From: Archangium primigenium
GTDB taxonomy: Bacteria; Myxococcota; Myxococcia; Myxococcales; Myxococcaceae
Assembly (NCBI RefSeq): GCF_016904885.1
Contig: NZ_JADWYI010000001.1
Span: 744,001-808,000 of the forward strand
Direction of reading: 5' to 3'
DNA length: 64,000 nt
Made by a program: the position numbers and the translations under genes. The notes under the pieces were generated by a model. It did no database searches and had not been told where the DNA came from. It saw only the letters and a program-made list of their open reading frames with translations. This document shows, piece after piece, positions 37,713 through 46,795 of the stretch (within the stretch, counting starts at the first letter, position 1; the number at the start of each line of letters is the position of its first letter).

Positions 37713-38282
37713 TCATGGCGGAAGTCCTTCGGACCTGGGCAGGGCATACACGGCGCGGACGCCCACCCGGTAATGGTAGACGGCGAGGTGCTCCTGGCCC
37801 GCGATCTGGATGACGACCTGTCGAGGGGGGTCGGGCTGGGCGTCGAGCCAAGCTTGGGCCTCCTCGTGGGTTCGGAACGTGGCGGCGGGAGGAGGAAGGC
37901 CCGCGCGCACCCGGTCGGCGAGGTAGAACTCCAGCACGGGATGGGACACCAACCGGCGGTGCTGGAGCTCGGGCAGGTCCATGACGACGTGATACTCGCC
38001 GGAGACCAGGACGTAGGCCTGGTGAGGCGGGTGGGGGTGGTGCTTCAACCAGGCGTCCGCGGCGTGCCGCGTCTCGAAGGTGGCGACGACGAGCGGCGGG
38101 GCCTCGTCCTCCAGGCTCTGGCGATAGGCCGCGAAGTCATGCACCTGACCCGACGCGGCGAGGAATCGCAGGGCATCCATGGCGATGAGCAACTGCTCCC
38201 GCTCCTCGGGAACGCGCGGCTCCTCGCGCAACCGGCCGAGCAGGTCCTGGGCACGCAAGGCGAGTTCTCCGGTGCTGCTCAT
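37713..38282 (-). CDS. Putative immunity protein next to TM-hairpin lipoprotein
   Basis: A 189-residue soluble protein. Its ATG overlaps the stop of the upstream lipoprotein gene (ATGA). It has two similar segments (PLVVATFETRHAADAWLKHH and PAATFRTHEEAQAWLDAQ), each followed by a strand reading VYHY/VLVSGEYHV-like text, pointing to an internal duplication of a beta-alpha-beta unit. No family known to me. The arrangement suggests an immunity role; this is inference. Confidence 0.68.
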   Translation of the reverse strand: MSSTGELALRAQDLLGRLREEPRVPEEREQLLIAMDALRFLAASGQVHDFAAYRQSLEDEAPPLVVATFETRHAADAWLKHHPHPPHQAYVLVSGEYHVVMDLPELQHRRLVSHPVLEFYLADRVRAGLPPPAATFRTHEEAQAWLDAQPDPPRQVVIQIAGQEHLAVYHYRVGVRAVYALPRSEGLPP

Positions 38283-38896
38283 GGGGTCTCCTTCGCCATG
38301 AGGGGCTCGGGGACGGCCGTGGGCGCGGCGAGGAGCACCGCGGGAACGAGCAGGAGGGCCCCCGCACTGGCCGAGACCACCACGAAGGCCACTCCCGCGA
38401 CGATGATGACCCCGCCCACCCGGACCACGTCGCCGTGTTGCTTCAGCCACGCCACGGCAGAGTCCGCGGTGGTGAATTCGCGCGCTTGAAGCTCCTGGAG
38501 CTTCGTGCAGTCGCGATAGGCGGGCATGCACTGCTCATTGCAGTAGACCTCCTTGCCACCTCGGCCACGTCCTCCCGAGGTGATGTGACCATAGCCAGGA
38601 GGCAGTGGGCGGCTCATGCACTCGCGGATGCACGCGCGGTTCTCCTCATCGCAATCCCGCTGTCCACTCCTCGTGAGCACGACACGTGGCGTCGGGCGTT
38701 GGTAGGGCGAGAGGTCGATGTCCTCGGCGCGTTTCCACTGGGCCGTGCGCTCCCCGCTCGGGCGCGTGTCGATGAAGAGCACGTGGCGCGTGAGCTCCTC
38801 CACTCGAGAGGGTGCGGGACCGGGAGGGGTGACGCACGCGCTCAGCAAGAGCATGAGCCCGATGCACGCCCGGGCCGTGTTCGTGGTGGAAGACAT
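38279..38896 (-). CDS. Lipoprotein with Cys-rich core and C-terminal membrane hairpin, toxin-like
   Basis: A 205-residue lipoprotein, lipobox LSAC (about Cys21), ATG 38896. The middle carries six cysteines (QRDCDEENRACIRECM; VYCNEQCMPAYRDC) around a Gly/Arg-rich loop, and the end has two hydrophobic stretches (VGGVIIVAGVAFVVVSASAGALLLVPAVLL). The family is one I recall from myxobacteria, where it is followed by a small variable gene. The C-terminal hydrophobic hairpin could be a pore-forming or membrane-targeting part. Toxin role is inference. Confidence 0.68.
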   Translation of the reverse strand: MSSTTNTARACIGLMLLLSACVTPPGPAPSRVEELTRHVLFIDTRPSGERTAQWKRAEDIDLSPYQRPTPRVVLTRSGQRDCDEENRACIRECMSRPLPPGYGHITSGGRGRGGKEVYCNEQCMPAYRDCTKLQELQAREFTTADSAVAWLKQHGDVVRVGGVIIVAGVAFVVVSASAGALLLVPAVLLAAPTAVPEPLMAKETP

Positions 38897-39009
38897 GGGG
38901 GAGGGATGATGGCCGGGGGCGATGATGCTGCTCTGGGAAACGCGCCTGGGTGTCCTGGACTGGACGGCGGTGGGCGTCGGCTGGCCCGGGCCCTGCACAA
39001 CCCCCGGGC

Positions 39010-39657
39010 ATGACCCGCTCCCTGTGTCTCCTCGCCCTCACCTTGCTGCTCCCGCCGCTCGCGGCCTGCCACGGCCGGGACGCGCGACCCACGGCCGCTC
39101 CCGCCGAGACGCCCCTGCCGGACGTCTTCGGGCCGCTCGACTGGAGCACCGACGCGGCCCGCCTGCGCGCGCGCTTCCCGGAGGCGCGCGTGGTGGAGGG
39201 CCCGGGCGCCGACACGCTCACGACCTGGGAGACCGTGGCCACGAACGCACACCTGGAGCCCTTCGGCCCGGTGGAGCTCCAGGTGCTGGGTTATCCGGGC
39301 CAGCGCCCGGTGATGCTCATCCTCCAGCGCACGGACGACCCCTTCGAGGAGTGTGTCTCTGGCGACGCACCCGCGCGGGCCGCGTGTGTGGCGCGGAGGG
39401 ACCACGAGCGCCGCGCCCTCCACGACACGCTGGAGGCGCGGCTCGTGTCGCTGCACGGCCCGGGCACGCTCGGCCCCCTCATGTCCGACGCGGTGCCCGA
39501 GGCGGGCGACCCCGTGGATCCCGAGCAGGCCGAGCGGACGTGGGCGCTGCCCGGCCTGACGCTGCGGCTGGCGATCGGCTTGGACCCGCGCTTCCACCAG
39601 CCGAGGATGGTCCGGCTCATCGCCTCGCGTGACCCGTCCTATCCCTACCCCTATTAG
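39010..39657 (+). CDS. Lipoprotein of unknown function
   Basis: A 215-residue protein from ATG 39010 with a lipoprotein signal (lipobox LAAC). The mature part (DVFGPLDWSTDAARLRARFPEARV; LQVLGYPGQRPVMLILQ) alternates strands and short helices and has three further cysteines. It ends in the odd repeat YPYPY. No family recognised. Divergent from the toxin-like lipoprotein gene. Confidence 0.72.
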   Translation: MTRSLCLLALTLLLPPLAACHGRDARPTAAPAETPLPDVFGPLDWSTDAARLRARFPEARVVEGPGADTLTTWETVATNAHLEPFGPVELQVLGYPGQRPVMLILQRTDDPFEECVSGDAPARAACVARRDHERRALHDTLEARLVSLHGPGTLGPLMSDAVPEAGDPVDPEQAERTWALPGLTLRLAIGLDPRFHQPRMVRLIASRDPSYPYPY

Positions 39658-39688
39658 CCGCCCCGCGGCGGGCGGGCGGCCCTCGCGC

Positions 39689-42622
39689 TCAGAAGAGCTG
39701 GAAGGTCTGGGGCGGCAGCGGCCGCGGCAACTGCACCCGCCGTTGGGCATCCATCACGTAGGCATGGAGCACATGCGGGCGGCCGTCGCGGTAGCTCGCG
39801 GGCAGGGTGAAGGAGAAGCCGTGCGTCCCCATCGCCTCGAGGGCGCGGAAGTGGTCATTGACGTCCTGCCGCGGGAGCGTGGTGGTCACCTCGCCGAGCA
39901 GGACGCCTTGGTTCTCCGGACCATCCGCGTAGAAGCGGATTTGCAGGGGGTTGCTCGCGGCGTCCAGGTCGAGCCCCCAGCCGAGGACCTCGCCCGAGCC
40001 CTGGATGCTGTCGATGAAGCCCACCAGGCGCGTGTCGGGCCCGGTGGGGTAGCGCGCGAGGCCGCCGGGCGGCACCAGGCGCACGCGCGCGGGGTCCACG
40101 CCCACGCGCAGCATCTCCGTCTCCGTGTGCATGTGGTACTTCACGCCGCCGAGCAGCAGGTACACCTCCGAGGCATCCGCCTCCCGCAGCAGCGAGTGGT
40201 TGCGGGGCACCCGGGTGGTCAGGGGACCCAGCGCGCCCGTGGGGATGAGGTGCACCGCGCGGTCCTCGATGGGCAGCTGCTCGCGCAACTGAGTGAGGTG
40301 CGCCGGGGTGGCGATGGAGTAGGCGCTACCGCTCTGGAGGATGTACACGGCGTCGTTGTGGAGCTCCTTCAGCAGGAGGTTGTCCCGGGCGCGGTCGGGG
40401 AGCAGGAGGCTGGGGGCGCCAGGCAGCAGGTGGGCGGGGGCCCCCGGGTCTCCCAGGGCGCCGCGCAGCGCGTCGAACTCGCCCATGTCGGGCACGAGGA
40501 AGGGCGTGCCCCCGAGCACCAGGGAGATGCCCTGGCCATGCTGCACGAAGGTGTTGTCCCGGGGGGACAGCCGCAGGGGCGCGCCGGAGCTCGTGGAGGG
40601 CGGGGAGGGCAGGTGCAGCAGGCCGCCCGTGGGCAGGGGGCGCACGTGCTCCGGGTCGATCCCCAGCTCGTGCAGCTGCCGCGGGTCGGTCACGTGGACG
40701 AGCGCGCCGCGGTGCATGTACCCGACGAAGTCCCCCTCCTGGAGCACCGTGCCATCGCGGGGCACGGGGCGCAGGTGGTGCGTGGTGCCGCTGGGCACGG
40801 GGCCCACCGCCGAGTCGTCCACGCCCAGCAGGCCGAGCAGCCGCGAGAGCTCCTCGGGGTTGGGCACATCGAAGGCGGCGCCGCCGTAGACGACCTGGAC
40901 GAGGCCCGAGGGCAGGTGGAGGAAGGTGCCGTCGCGGGGCGTGAAGGGCACCTCGGCCATCTGCTCGGCCGTGAGCTGCACGATGCTCGCGGCGCTCGAG
41001 CCCAGGCGGGCCAGCAGGCCCTGCAACTCGGCGTTGTCGGGCACCCAGAAGCGGCCGAAGCCCTGGGTGACGTAGATGCCGCCCGAGGGCTCGCGCAGCA
41101 GCGTGCCATCCGGGTAGTAGGGGTGCTCGCCAAAGCGCCGGGTGAGGCTGGCGCGGATGAGGCGTGCGTACTGTCGGAGGCCCTCCTCGTTGGGGTGGGC
41201 CATGCCCTTGGTGTTCTGCGTGTCGTCCTTGGGCCCCTGGAGGTCTCGGGCCTCGGGCGGGACGCGGAACCACCGCTGGTCTCCCGCGCACATGCCATGG
41301 GTGCGGAACGCGTCCTCGACGCCGCCCACGTAGTGCCAGGGCCGGGACGCGTTCTGCTGCTCGAGCACCGAGTCGCGCATCTGCTGATTGAGCGGCGCCA
41401 GGAAGTGGGCCTGGATCCACTGGGGCTCGCCCTGGGACCTGCGGATGCCGTCCACTGGCCCGACGTTGTGCATGATCTGCTCGCAGGTCACGCCCGCCGC
41501 GTCCCGCGAGAGGTCGGGGTACTCGGTGAGGTAGACGGGCGAGGAGGGAAAGAGCTGGGCGAGCCTGTCGCCGAGGGCGCGGTAGCGGCCGGGCAGCTCG
41601 TCGAAGCGCCGGCCGACGAAGGCGCGCAGACGATCGCCGTCCGAGTCGTTCACCCCACTGCACGTGGAGGTGATGGTGCAGTGCGTGAGCACGTCGCCGA
41701 AGCCCGCGTCATTGCCGCCCGCGCTGAGCAACATCGCGTCGATGCGTCGGCCGCCGACGAGCTCCTTGAGCCGGTCCACCTGGGCGGGCAGCCGCGGGGC
41801 GGCGGGCTCGATCCCCACGTAGTCGCCCAGGAGGCCCGAGCCCAGGTGGAGGATGGGGCCGGCCGAGGAGTCGGGCTCGAGGAGGGTTCCCATCCACGAC
41901 TGGTAGGGGTTGGGGTGGTTGAGCTTCAGGCCGTCGCGGCTGATGTTGGCGCCCGAGCAGGCCAGGGAGACGTAGGTGACGGAGGTGTGGGGGTCGGACG
42001 TCTCGAGCCGCTGGGCCACGAGGGCGGAGGGGGCTTTGAAGGAACGGTGACACCGTGCGTCCGCCCACCTGGCGGGCACGTCGTTCGGGTAGTCACCGGG
42101 CAGATCGGGATTGCCCTCGCCCGAGCCGAAGGAGTCGCCCAGGCCGACGATGAGCCAGTCCTTGATCGTGACCTTCTGCGTGTATTGCCGTGACGCCGAC
42201 GGCGAGCTGACGGTGAGGGTGACGCGGTAGGCGCCCTGGCCAGGAAACACCGCGGGCACGCGGCAGCCGCGGTCCAGGTAGCTCACCTGCCAGGTGTCGA
42301 AGGAGGAGCGCTCGCCCTGGACGTGCCATTGATAGGTATAGCCGGGATCGGAGGCCGGGCAGCCCTCCAGGGTGACGTCGAAGGACTGGGGCCTGACATA
42401 GGCGATGTCCTCGCGGAAGTCGCGCACGCCATCGCCATCCCGGTCGACGGGGAAGCGCTCCGCGAGGGCCCACTCGAAGCCCCGCGGCAAGGGGTCGAAG
42501 CCCTCGAGTGGGGTCTGGGATTGAGCCGGAGACGGCGGGAGGAATTCCTCGACGGAGGGCCGCTCGCAGGCCGTGAGACAGACGAGCGCCGTGGCCAGGG
42601 ACAGGCGCGACAACGTTTTCAT
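39689..42622 (-). CDS. Large SGNH/GDSL esterase lipoprotein with six C-terminal repeats
   Basis: A 977-residue lipoprotein (lipobox LTAC, Cys19). A PKD-like domain (about 75-155) precedes an SGNH hydrolase: block I VGLGDSFGSGEG (Ser164), ACSGANISRDG, LSAGGNDAGFGD, and the catalytic His in GMAHPNEEG. Then six repeats of about 50-60 residues follow, each starting like PRDGTVLQE or PRNHSLLRE and continuing with a Y-V-GG strand (WVPDNAELQGLL etc.). The last ~120 residues form a beta-sandwich (GWGLDLDAASNPLQIRFYADG). Likely a surface esterase with a binding stalk. Confidence 0.88.
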   Translation of the reverse strand: MKTLSRLSLATALVCLTACERPSVEEFLPPSPAQSQTPLEGFDPLPRGFEWALAERFPVDRDGDGVRDFREDIAYVRPQSFDVTLEGCPASDPGYTYQWHVQGERSSFDTWQVSYLDRGCRVPAVFPGQGAYRVTLTVSSPSASRQYTQKVTIKDWLIVGLGDSFGSGEGNPDLPGDYPNDVPARWADARCHRSFKAPSALVAQRLETSDPHTSVTYVSLACSGANISRDGLKLNHPNPYQSWMGTLLEPDSSAGPILHLGSGLLGDYVGIEPAAPRLPAQVDRLKELVGGRRIDAMLLSAGGNDAGFGDVLTHCTITSTCSGVNDSDGDRLRAFVGRRFDELPGRYRALGDRLAQLFPSSPVYLTEYPDLSRDAAGVTCEQIMHNVGPVDGIRRSQGEPQWIQAHFLAPLNQQMRDSVLEQQNASRPWHYVGGVEDAFRTHGMCAGDQRWFRVPPEARDLQGPKDDTQNTKGMAHPNEEGLRQYARLIRASLTRRFGEHPYYPDGTLLREPSGGIYVTQGFGRFWVPDNAELQGLLARLGSSAASIVQLTAEQMAEVPFTPRDGTFLHLPSGLVQVVYGGAAFDVPNPEELSRLLGLLGVDDSAVGPVPSGTTHHLRPVPRDGTVLQEGDFVGYMHRGALVHVTDPRQLHELGIDPEHVRPLPTGGLLHLPSPPSTSSGAPLRLSPRDNTFVQHGQGISLVLGGTPFLVPDMGEFDALRGALGDPGAPAHLLPGAPSLLLPDRARDNLLLKELHNDAVYILQSGSAYSIATPAHLTQLREQLPIEDRAVHLIPTGALGPLTTRVPRNHSLLREADASEVYLLLGGVKYHMHTETEMLRVGVDPARVRLVPPGGLARYPTGPDTRLVGFIDSIQGSGEVLGWGLDLDAASNPLQIRFYADGPENQGVLLGEVTTTLPRQDVNDHFRALEAMGTHGFSFTLPASYRDGRPHVLHAYVMDAQRRVQLPRPLPPQTFQLF

Positions 42623-42781
42623 ATGGGTGCTCCCCCCTGCGGGTTTCGCAGTGGAGGCACCTCTACGCGAACACTCCCGCGAGCGCAGTGAAGTGCCTCA
42701 CATGCCCGGCGGATGACTGTGTTTCCCCGGGTGCGTCATTCCTTGCACGCCGCGCGCGCCCGCCCGGCGGGGCGGCGGTGC

Positions 42782-43201
42782 TCACTCCGGCATGGTGTCG
42801 CAGTGCTCGAGGCCCGGGGGCAGGGGGGCCCAGGGGGCGCGGTCGCGCAGGAAGATGGCCATGGTGGGCTGGAAGAGGGCGGGCGAGTCCAGGGTGCCCG
42901 CGTAGAGGGTGTGGCTGTCGTCCTGGCCGACCTCGCCCCCGAAGACGAGGCTGCCGCAGGTGGGGCAGAAGTTGCGCACGGCGTCCTTGCCCTTGTAGTT
43001 CTTGCTCCAGAACTGCCGGGGCTCGCCCGTGAAGCGCACCGCGCGGCTGGAGAAGCCCATGAAGGGGATGCACCCCGAGCCGGACGCCTTGCGGCAGTCC
43101 GCGCAGTAGCAGTAGCCCGTGTACAGGGGCTCGCCCTCGGCCTCGTAGCGCAAGGCCCCGCAGAGACAGCCCCCCGTGAACCGCTTCACCGTTTCGCTCA
43201 T
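42782..43201 (-). CDS. GFA/CENP-V family zinc protein
   Basis: A 139-residue protein of the glutathione-dependent formaldehyde-activating (GFA) fold. Zinc cysteines: GGCLCGALRY, YCYCADCRKASG and FCPTCGSLVF. Annotated members often lack proven formaldehyde activity, so only the fold is claimed. Start ATG 43201. Confidence 0.92.
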   Translation of the reverse strand: MSETVKRFTGGCLCGALRYEAEGEPLYTGYCYCADCRKASGSGCIPFMGFSSRAVRFTGEPRQFWSKNYKGKDAVRNFCPTCGSLVFGGEVGQDDSHTLYAGTLDSPALFQPTMAIFLRDRAPWAPLPPGLEHCDTMPE

Positions 43202-43333
43202 GCGCCGCGTCTTACCCGAACGGTGGACCAGCGCACTCCGGGAACGATGCCCGGGGGGACAATGGGCGCGTCCGTGCGCGAGCACTAGGTTGCCCCCGCC
43301 TGTCGGGAAGGCGCTTCGCGGGGGAGGAGGTTC

Positions 43334-45508
43334 GTGGATTCCGTCCAGGCTCGATGCGATGGCCGCTACCGCCGCTGGGGGAGCCGACTGCTCCTGTTGG
43401 GCGTCTTCCTGCCCCTGCGGGACTGGCGGCTCACGTTGCTCGGGGGCCTCGGGGCCTGGTCGCTCGCCCGGGTCCCCCCCCCGGCCCGGGTCTCCCGGGC
43501 ACACCTCTCGGGCATCGTCCTGGGGGCCCTGGAGGCCATCATCGCCGTCGACGAGGCGCAGCGCATCACCCTCTTCAACGCGGGCGCGGAGCGCATCTTC
43601 GGCTACTCGGCGGCCGAGGCCCTGGGCCAGCCGCTGCAGGTGCTCATTCCCCCGGCGTTTCGCGAGCGCCACCGGAGCCTGGTCCAGGCGTTCGCGGCCA
43701 GCGAGCGCATGGCCCAGGACATGGGCCCCCGGCGCGACGTGCCGGGTCTGCGCAAGAACGGCGAGGTGTTCTTCGCGGAGGCCTCGGTGGTGAAGTCCTT
43801 CGAGAGGCGGTCGCGCTGGCTCACCGTGGTGCTGCGCGACGTCACCGAGCGCCGGCATGCCGAGGCGGCGCTGCGCCACAGCGAGGAGTTCTTCCGGACC
43901 TCGTTCGAGAACGCGCCCATCGGCATGGCCCTGGTGGACCTGGGCGGGGCGTTCTTGCAGGTGAACGCCTCCTTCTGCGCGCTCGTGGGGTACACGCGGC
44001 GCGAGCTCTTGCGCACCCGGACCTTCCAGGAGCTCACCCATCCGGACGACCTGGAGGCGGAGCTGCGCCAGATCCGCCGGCTCCTCGGGGGCGAGGTGAC
44101 GCGCTACCAGTTGGAGAAGCGCTACCTCCATGCCCGGGGCCACGAGGTGCCCGCGCAGCTCACGTGCTCGCTCGTGCACGACTCCCAGGGCCAGCCGCTC
44201 TACTTCGTGGGGCACGTCGAGGACATCTCCGAGCGCAAGCGCCTGGAGCGCGCCTGGCGTCTGCTGGCCGACGCGGGGCCGCGGCTGTCGGACTCGCTCG
44301 AGCCCCGGGCCACGCTCACCACCGTGACGGGGCTGGCGGTGCCGGACCTGGCGGACGTGTGTGTGGTGGAGGTGCTCGGGGAGGACGGGCGGGTGGTGCT
44401 GCGCGACGGGCGGGCGGCCTCCGAGGCGCGCTCCCGGCGGATGGGGGAGTGGTTCGCCCAGCGGGCCCGGGAGCCCGCGCGGCGCGGCCGGCTCACCGAC
44501 GAGGTGCTGCGCACGGGCCAGCCGGTGCTGCGGGCCGAGCTGGCCGACGGGGCGCTCGAGGCCGTGGCGGATGACGGGCCGCACCTGGAGCTGTTGCGGC
44601 ATTGGGCGCCGCACGCGCTGCTGGCCGTGCCGCTGCGGGCGCGCGGGCGCATCGAGGGGGTGATGCTCTTCCTGCTGACGGAGCGCGGGCGCCGCTATGG
44701 CCCGGGCGAGCTCGCGCTGGCCGAGGAGCTGGCGCACCGGGCCGCGCTCGCCCTCGCCAACGCCTTCCTGCATGAGCGCTCCGAGCAGGCCATCCACTCG
44801 CGGGACGAGGTGCTGCGGGTGGTGGCGCACGACCTGCGCGCGCCCCTGCAGGTCATCGCCCTGGGGGTGGAGCGGCTGCGGCGTGACGCCGCCCTTCCCG
44901 CCGCGGGCCGGGGGGTGCTCGACATGCTGCGCCGGTCCGTGGCGCGCGCCCACCGGCTGATCGAGGACTTGCTGGACGTGGCGCGCATGGAGGCGGGGCG
45001 GCTGTCCATGGCGCGGACGCCCCGGGACACGGCGCCGCTCCTGCGCGAGGTGGCCGAGCTGCACCGGGCGCTCGCGCTGGAGCGCTCCATCCAGCTCACG
45101 GTGGAGCCCGTGGCGGAGGCGGCGTGGATCCTCGCGGATGGGGAGCGGGTGCTGCAGATCTTCTCCAACCTGCTGGGCAACGCGCTCAAGTTCACCCCCG
45201 CGGGCGGACACGTCCGGGTGCGCGCGGAGCCCGAGGACGCCACCATGGTGCGCTTCGCCGTGAGCGACACGGGGCTGGGCATCGCGAAGGAGGACATGCC
45301 CCGCCTCTTCGAGCCCTTCTGGCAGGCGCGGCGGGGGGACAAGCAGGGGGCGGGCCTGGGGCTCAGCATCGTGCGGGGCCTGGTGCAGGCGCACGGCGGG
45401 CGGCTCTGGGTGGAGAGCGCGCCGGGCCAGGGCAGCACCTTCTTCTTCACGCTGCCCCGGGTGGCGCCCGCCGGCAGCCACCCCCCGGGCTCGCGGCCAG
45501 CGCCCTAA
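43334..45508 (+). CDS. Hybrid-less sensor histidine kinase (PAS-PAS-GAF-HisKA-HATPase)
   Basis: A 724-residue kinase from GTG 43334 (strong site GGGGGAGGAGG). Residues 15-50 hold one hydrophobic stretch. Two PAS domains: LEAIIAVDEAQRITLFNAGAERIFGYS (about 65-180) and FENAPIGMALVDLGGAFLQVN with PAC (about 190-310). A GAF domain spans about 320-480. Then HisKA with H-box VVAHDLRAPLQ and an HATPase (FSNLLGNALKFTPAG; DTGLGIAKEDMP; GAGLGLSIVRGLVQAHGG). No receiver domain. The cognate regulator is unknown. Confidence 0.92.
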   Translation: MDSVQARCDGRYRRWGSRLLLLGVFLPLRDWRLTLLGGLGAWSLARVPPPARVSRAHLSGIVLGALEAIIAVDEAQRITLFNAGAERIFGYSAAEALGQPLQVLIPPAFRERHRSLVQAFAASERMAQDMGPRRDVPGLRKNGEVFFAEASVVKSFERRSRWLTVVLRDVTERRHAEAALRHSEEFFRTSFENAPIGMALVDLGGAFLQVNASFCALVGYTRRELLRTRTFQELTHPDDLEAELRQIRRLLGGEVTRYQLEKRYLHARGHEVPAQLTCSLVHDSQGQPLYFVGHVEDISERKRLERAWRLLADAGPRLSDSLEPRATLTTVTGLAVPDLADVCVVEVLGEDGRVVLRDGRAASEARSRRMGEWFAQRAREPARRGRLTDEVLRTGQPVLRAELADGALEAVADDGPHLELLRHWAPHALLAVPLRARGRIEGVMLFLLTERGRRYGPGELALAEELAHRAALALANAFLHERSEQAIHSRDEVLRVVAHDLRAPLQVIALGVERLRRDAALPAAGRGVLDMLRRSVARAHRLIEDLLDVARMEAGRLSMARTPRDTAPLLREVAELHRALALERSIQLTVEPVAEAAWILADGERVLQIFSNLLGNALKFTPAGGHVRVRAEPEDATMVRFAVSDTGLGIAKEDMPRLFEPFWQARRGDKQGAGLGLSIVRGLVQAHGGRLWVESAPGQGSTFFFTLPRVAPAGSHPPGSRPAP

Positions 45509-45527
45509 GGGGGCTCAGGAAGGGGGC

Positions 45528-46484
45528 TCAGGCCGGCACGAGCGCCTGGAGCTCCTCGGGCTCCTCGCCGAGCCACTCGGGGTGGGTGGCGGTGCCGTCA
45601 TAGACGGAGGACGTCTTGAAGGGCTCGTACGCGCCCCGGGCCGCGGCGGCGCGCGTCTTGGCGAGCAGCGCCGCCCACGCCTCGTCCGAGAAGGGCTGGA
45701 AGGTGCGCACCGCCTCGAAGGCCTGGTCCAGGATGGCCTCGCTGTCGATGCCGGTGATGACCACCGAGGTGGGCAGGTGCAAGGCGTAGTGCAGGCACTC
45801 GATGGGCGTCACGGTCTTGCTGCGCAAGAGCGTGCCGTTGGCCAGCGTCTTCATGGCGAGCACGCCGATGCCCTCGCGCACGAGCTCCGGCACCACGAGC
45901 TTCGAGAAGCTGCGGAAGTGCGCGTCCATGAGGTTGAGCGGCATCTGCACCGCGTCGAAGCGCACGCCGTGCTCGCGCGCCACCTCCAGCATGTGCAGGT
46001 GGATGCGCGGATCCTTGTGCCCGGTGAAGCCCAGGTAGCGCACCTTGCCCGCCTTCTGCGCCTCGACGAGCGCCGCGTGGGCCCCGTCCTCGGCGAAGAT
46101 GCGATCCGGATCCTCGTAGCGCAGCACCTCGTGGTGCTGCACCAGGTCGATGTGGTCCGTGCGCAGCCGCTCCAGCGAGTGCTCCAGTTGCCGCAGCGCT
46201 TCCTTCTTGGTGCGCCCGTCGAGCTTGGTCATCAGGAAGACCTTGTCGCGGTAGCCGTCCTGGAGCGCCCGGCCCATGCGCAGCTCGCTCAGGCCCTCGT
46301 GGTAGTCCCAGCAGTTGTCCATGAAGGTGATGCCGCGGTCGATGGCCGCGCGCACGAGCCGCACGCCCAGCTTCTCGTCCACGTGCGGCAGGCCGATGTG
46401 CCAGCCCCCGAGTCCAATCGCCGAGACCTTCTCGCCCGTCCGGCCCAGGGTCCGGTAGGGCATCTCCCCGCGCTGCTCCGCCAT
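45528..46484 (-). CDS. Aldo/keto reductase
   Basis: A 318-residue TIM-barrel AKR. Motifs: RTLGRTGEKVSAIGLGGWHIG, ITFMDNCWDYHEGLSE (catalytic Asp, Tyr), VFLMTKLDGRTKKEAL (Lys), DHIDLVQHHEVL (His). These fit the AKR tetrad with NADPH. The C-terminal part departs from the norm. ATG 46484 after GAGGAGA is the better of two in-frame starts. Substrate unknown. Confidence 0.92.
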   Translation of the reverse strand: MAEQRGEMPYRTLGRTGEKVSAIGLGGWHIGLPHVDEKLGVRLVRAAIDRGITFMDNCWDYHEGLSELRMGRALQDGYRDKVFLMTKLDGRTKKEALRQLEHSLERLRTDHIDLVQHHEVLRYEDPDRIFAEDGAHAALVEAQKAGKVRYLGFTGHKDPRIHLHMLEVAREHGVRFDAVQMPLNLMDAHFRSFSKLVVPELVREGIGVLAMKTLANGTLLRSKTVTPIECLHYALHLPTSVVITGIDSEAILDQAFEAVRTFQPFSDEAWAALLAKTRAAAARGAYEPFKTSSVYDGTATHPEWLGEEPEELQALVPA

Positions 46485-46795
46485 GATCGTCTCCTCGCGC
46501 CTCACCCCCACACGCTGGGGACGGGCGCATCCCGGGGCAACGTGGGCCCGGGAGGGATGTCTGTCCTGACCCGGGGGGGTGGGTCATGACATGGCGCTGA
46601 CACGGGTCAGCGGCGAGCGAATGCCCCAGAATGGTGCGATTCCAGGGGATTTTTGATGAAGATTCGTGTCGGAGACACACACGGTTTTACCTGGACGTTC
46701 AGGTGTGACACGATTTCCGGGACACGGTGGGGAGGGGTCCGAGATTTCGGACGCGGGGATGGGTTCGCCGAGGCGAGCCGGGGAGGGCACACGGG
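46485..46795. other. Divergent intergenic region with imperfect palindrome
   Basis: About 311 bp between the aldo/keto reductase and DUF2378 genes, visibly less GC-rich near 46620-46720. It contains the near-palindrome ACCTGGACGTTCAGGT (46689-46704; 14 of 16 positions symmetric), placed about 90 bp upstream of the DUF2378 start; a possible operator. No gene recognised. Confidence 0.4.

Noticed and set aside
39629-42193. 850-codon open frame on the plus strand
   Set aside because: Antisense shadow of the SGNH esterase gene; composition is Arg/Gly/Ala/Glu/His-rich without domains, as expected from GC-rich codon third positions.
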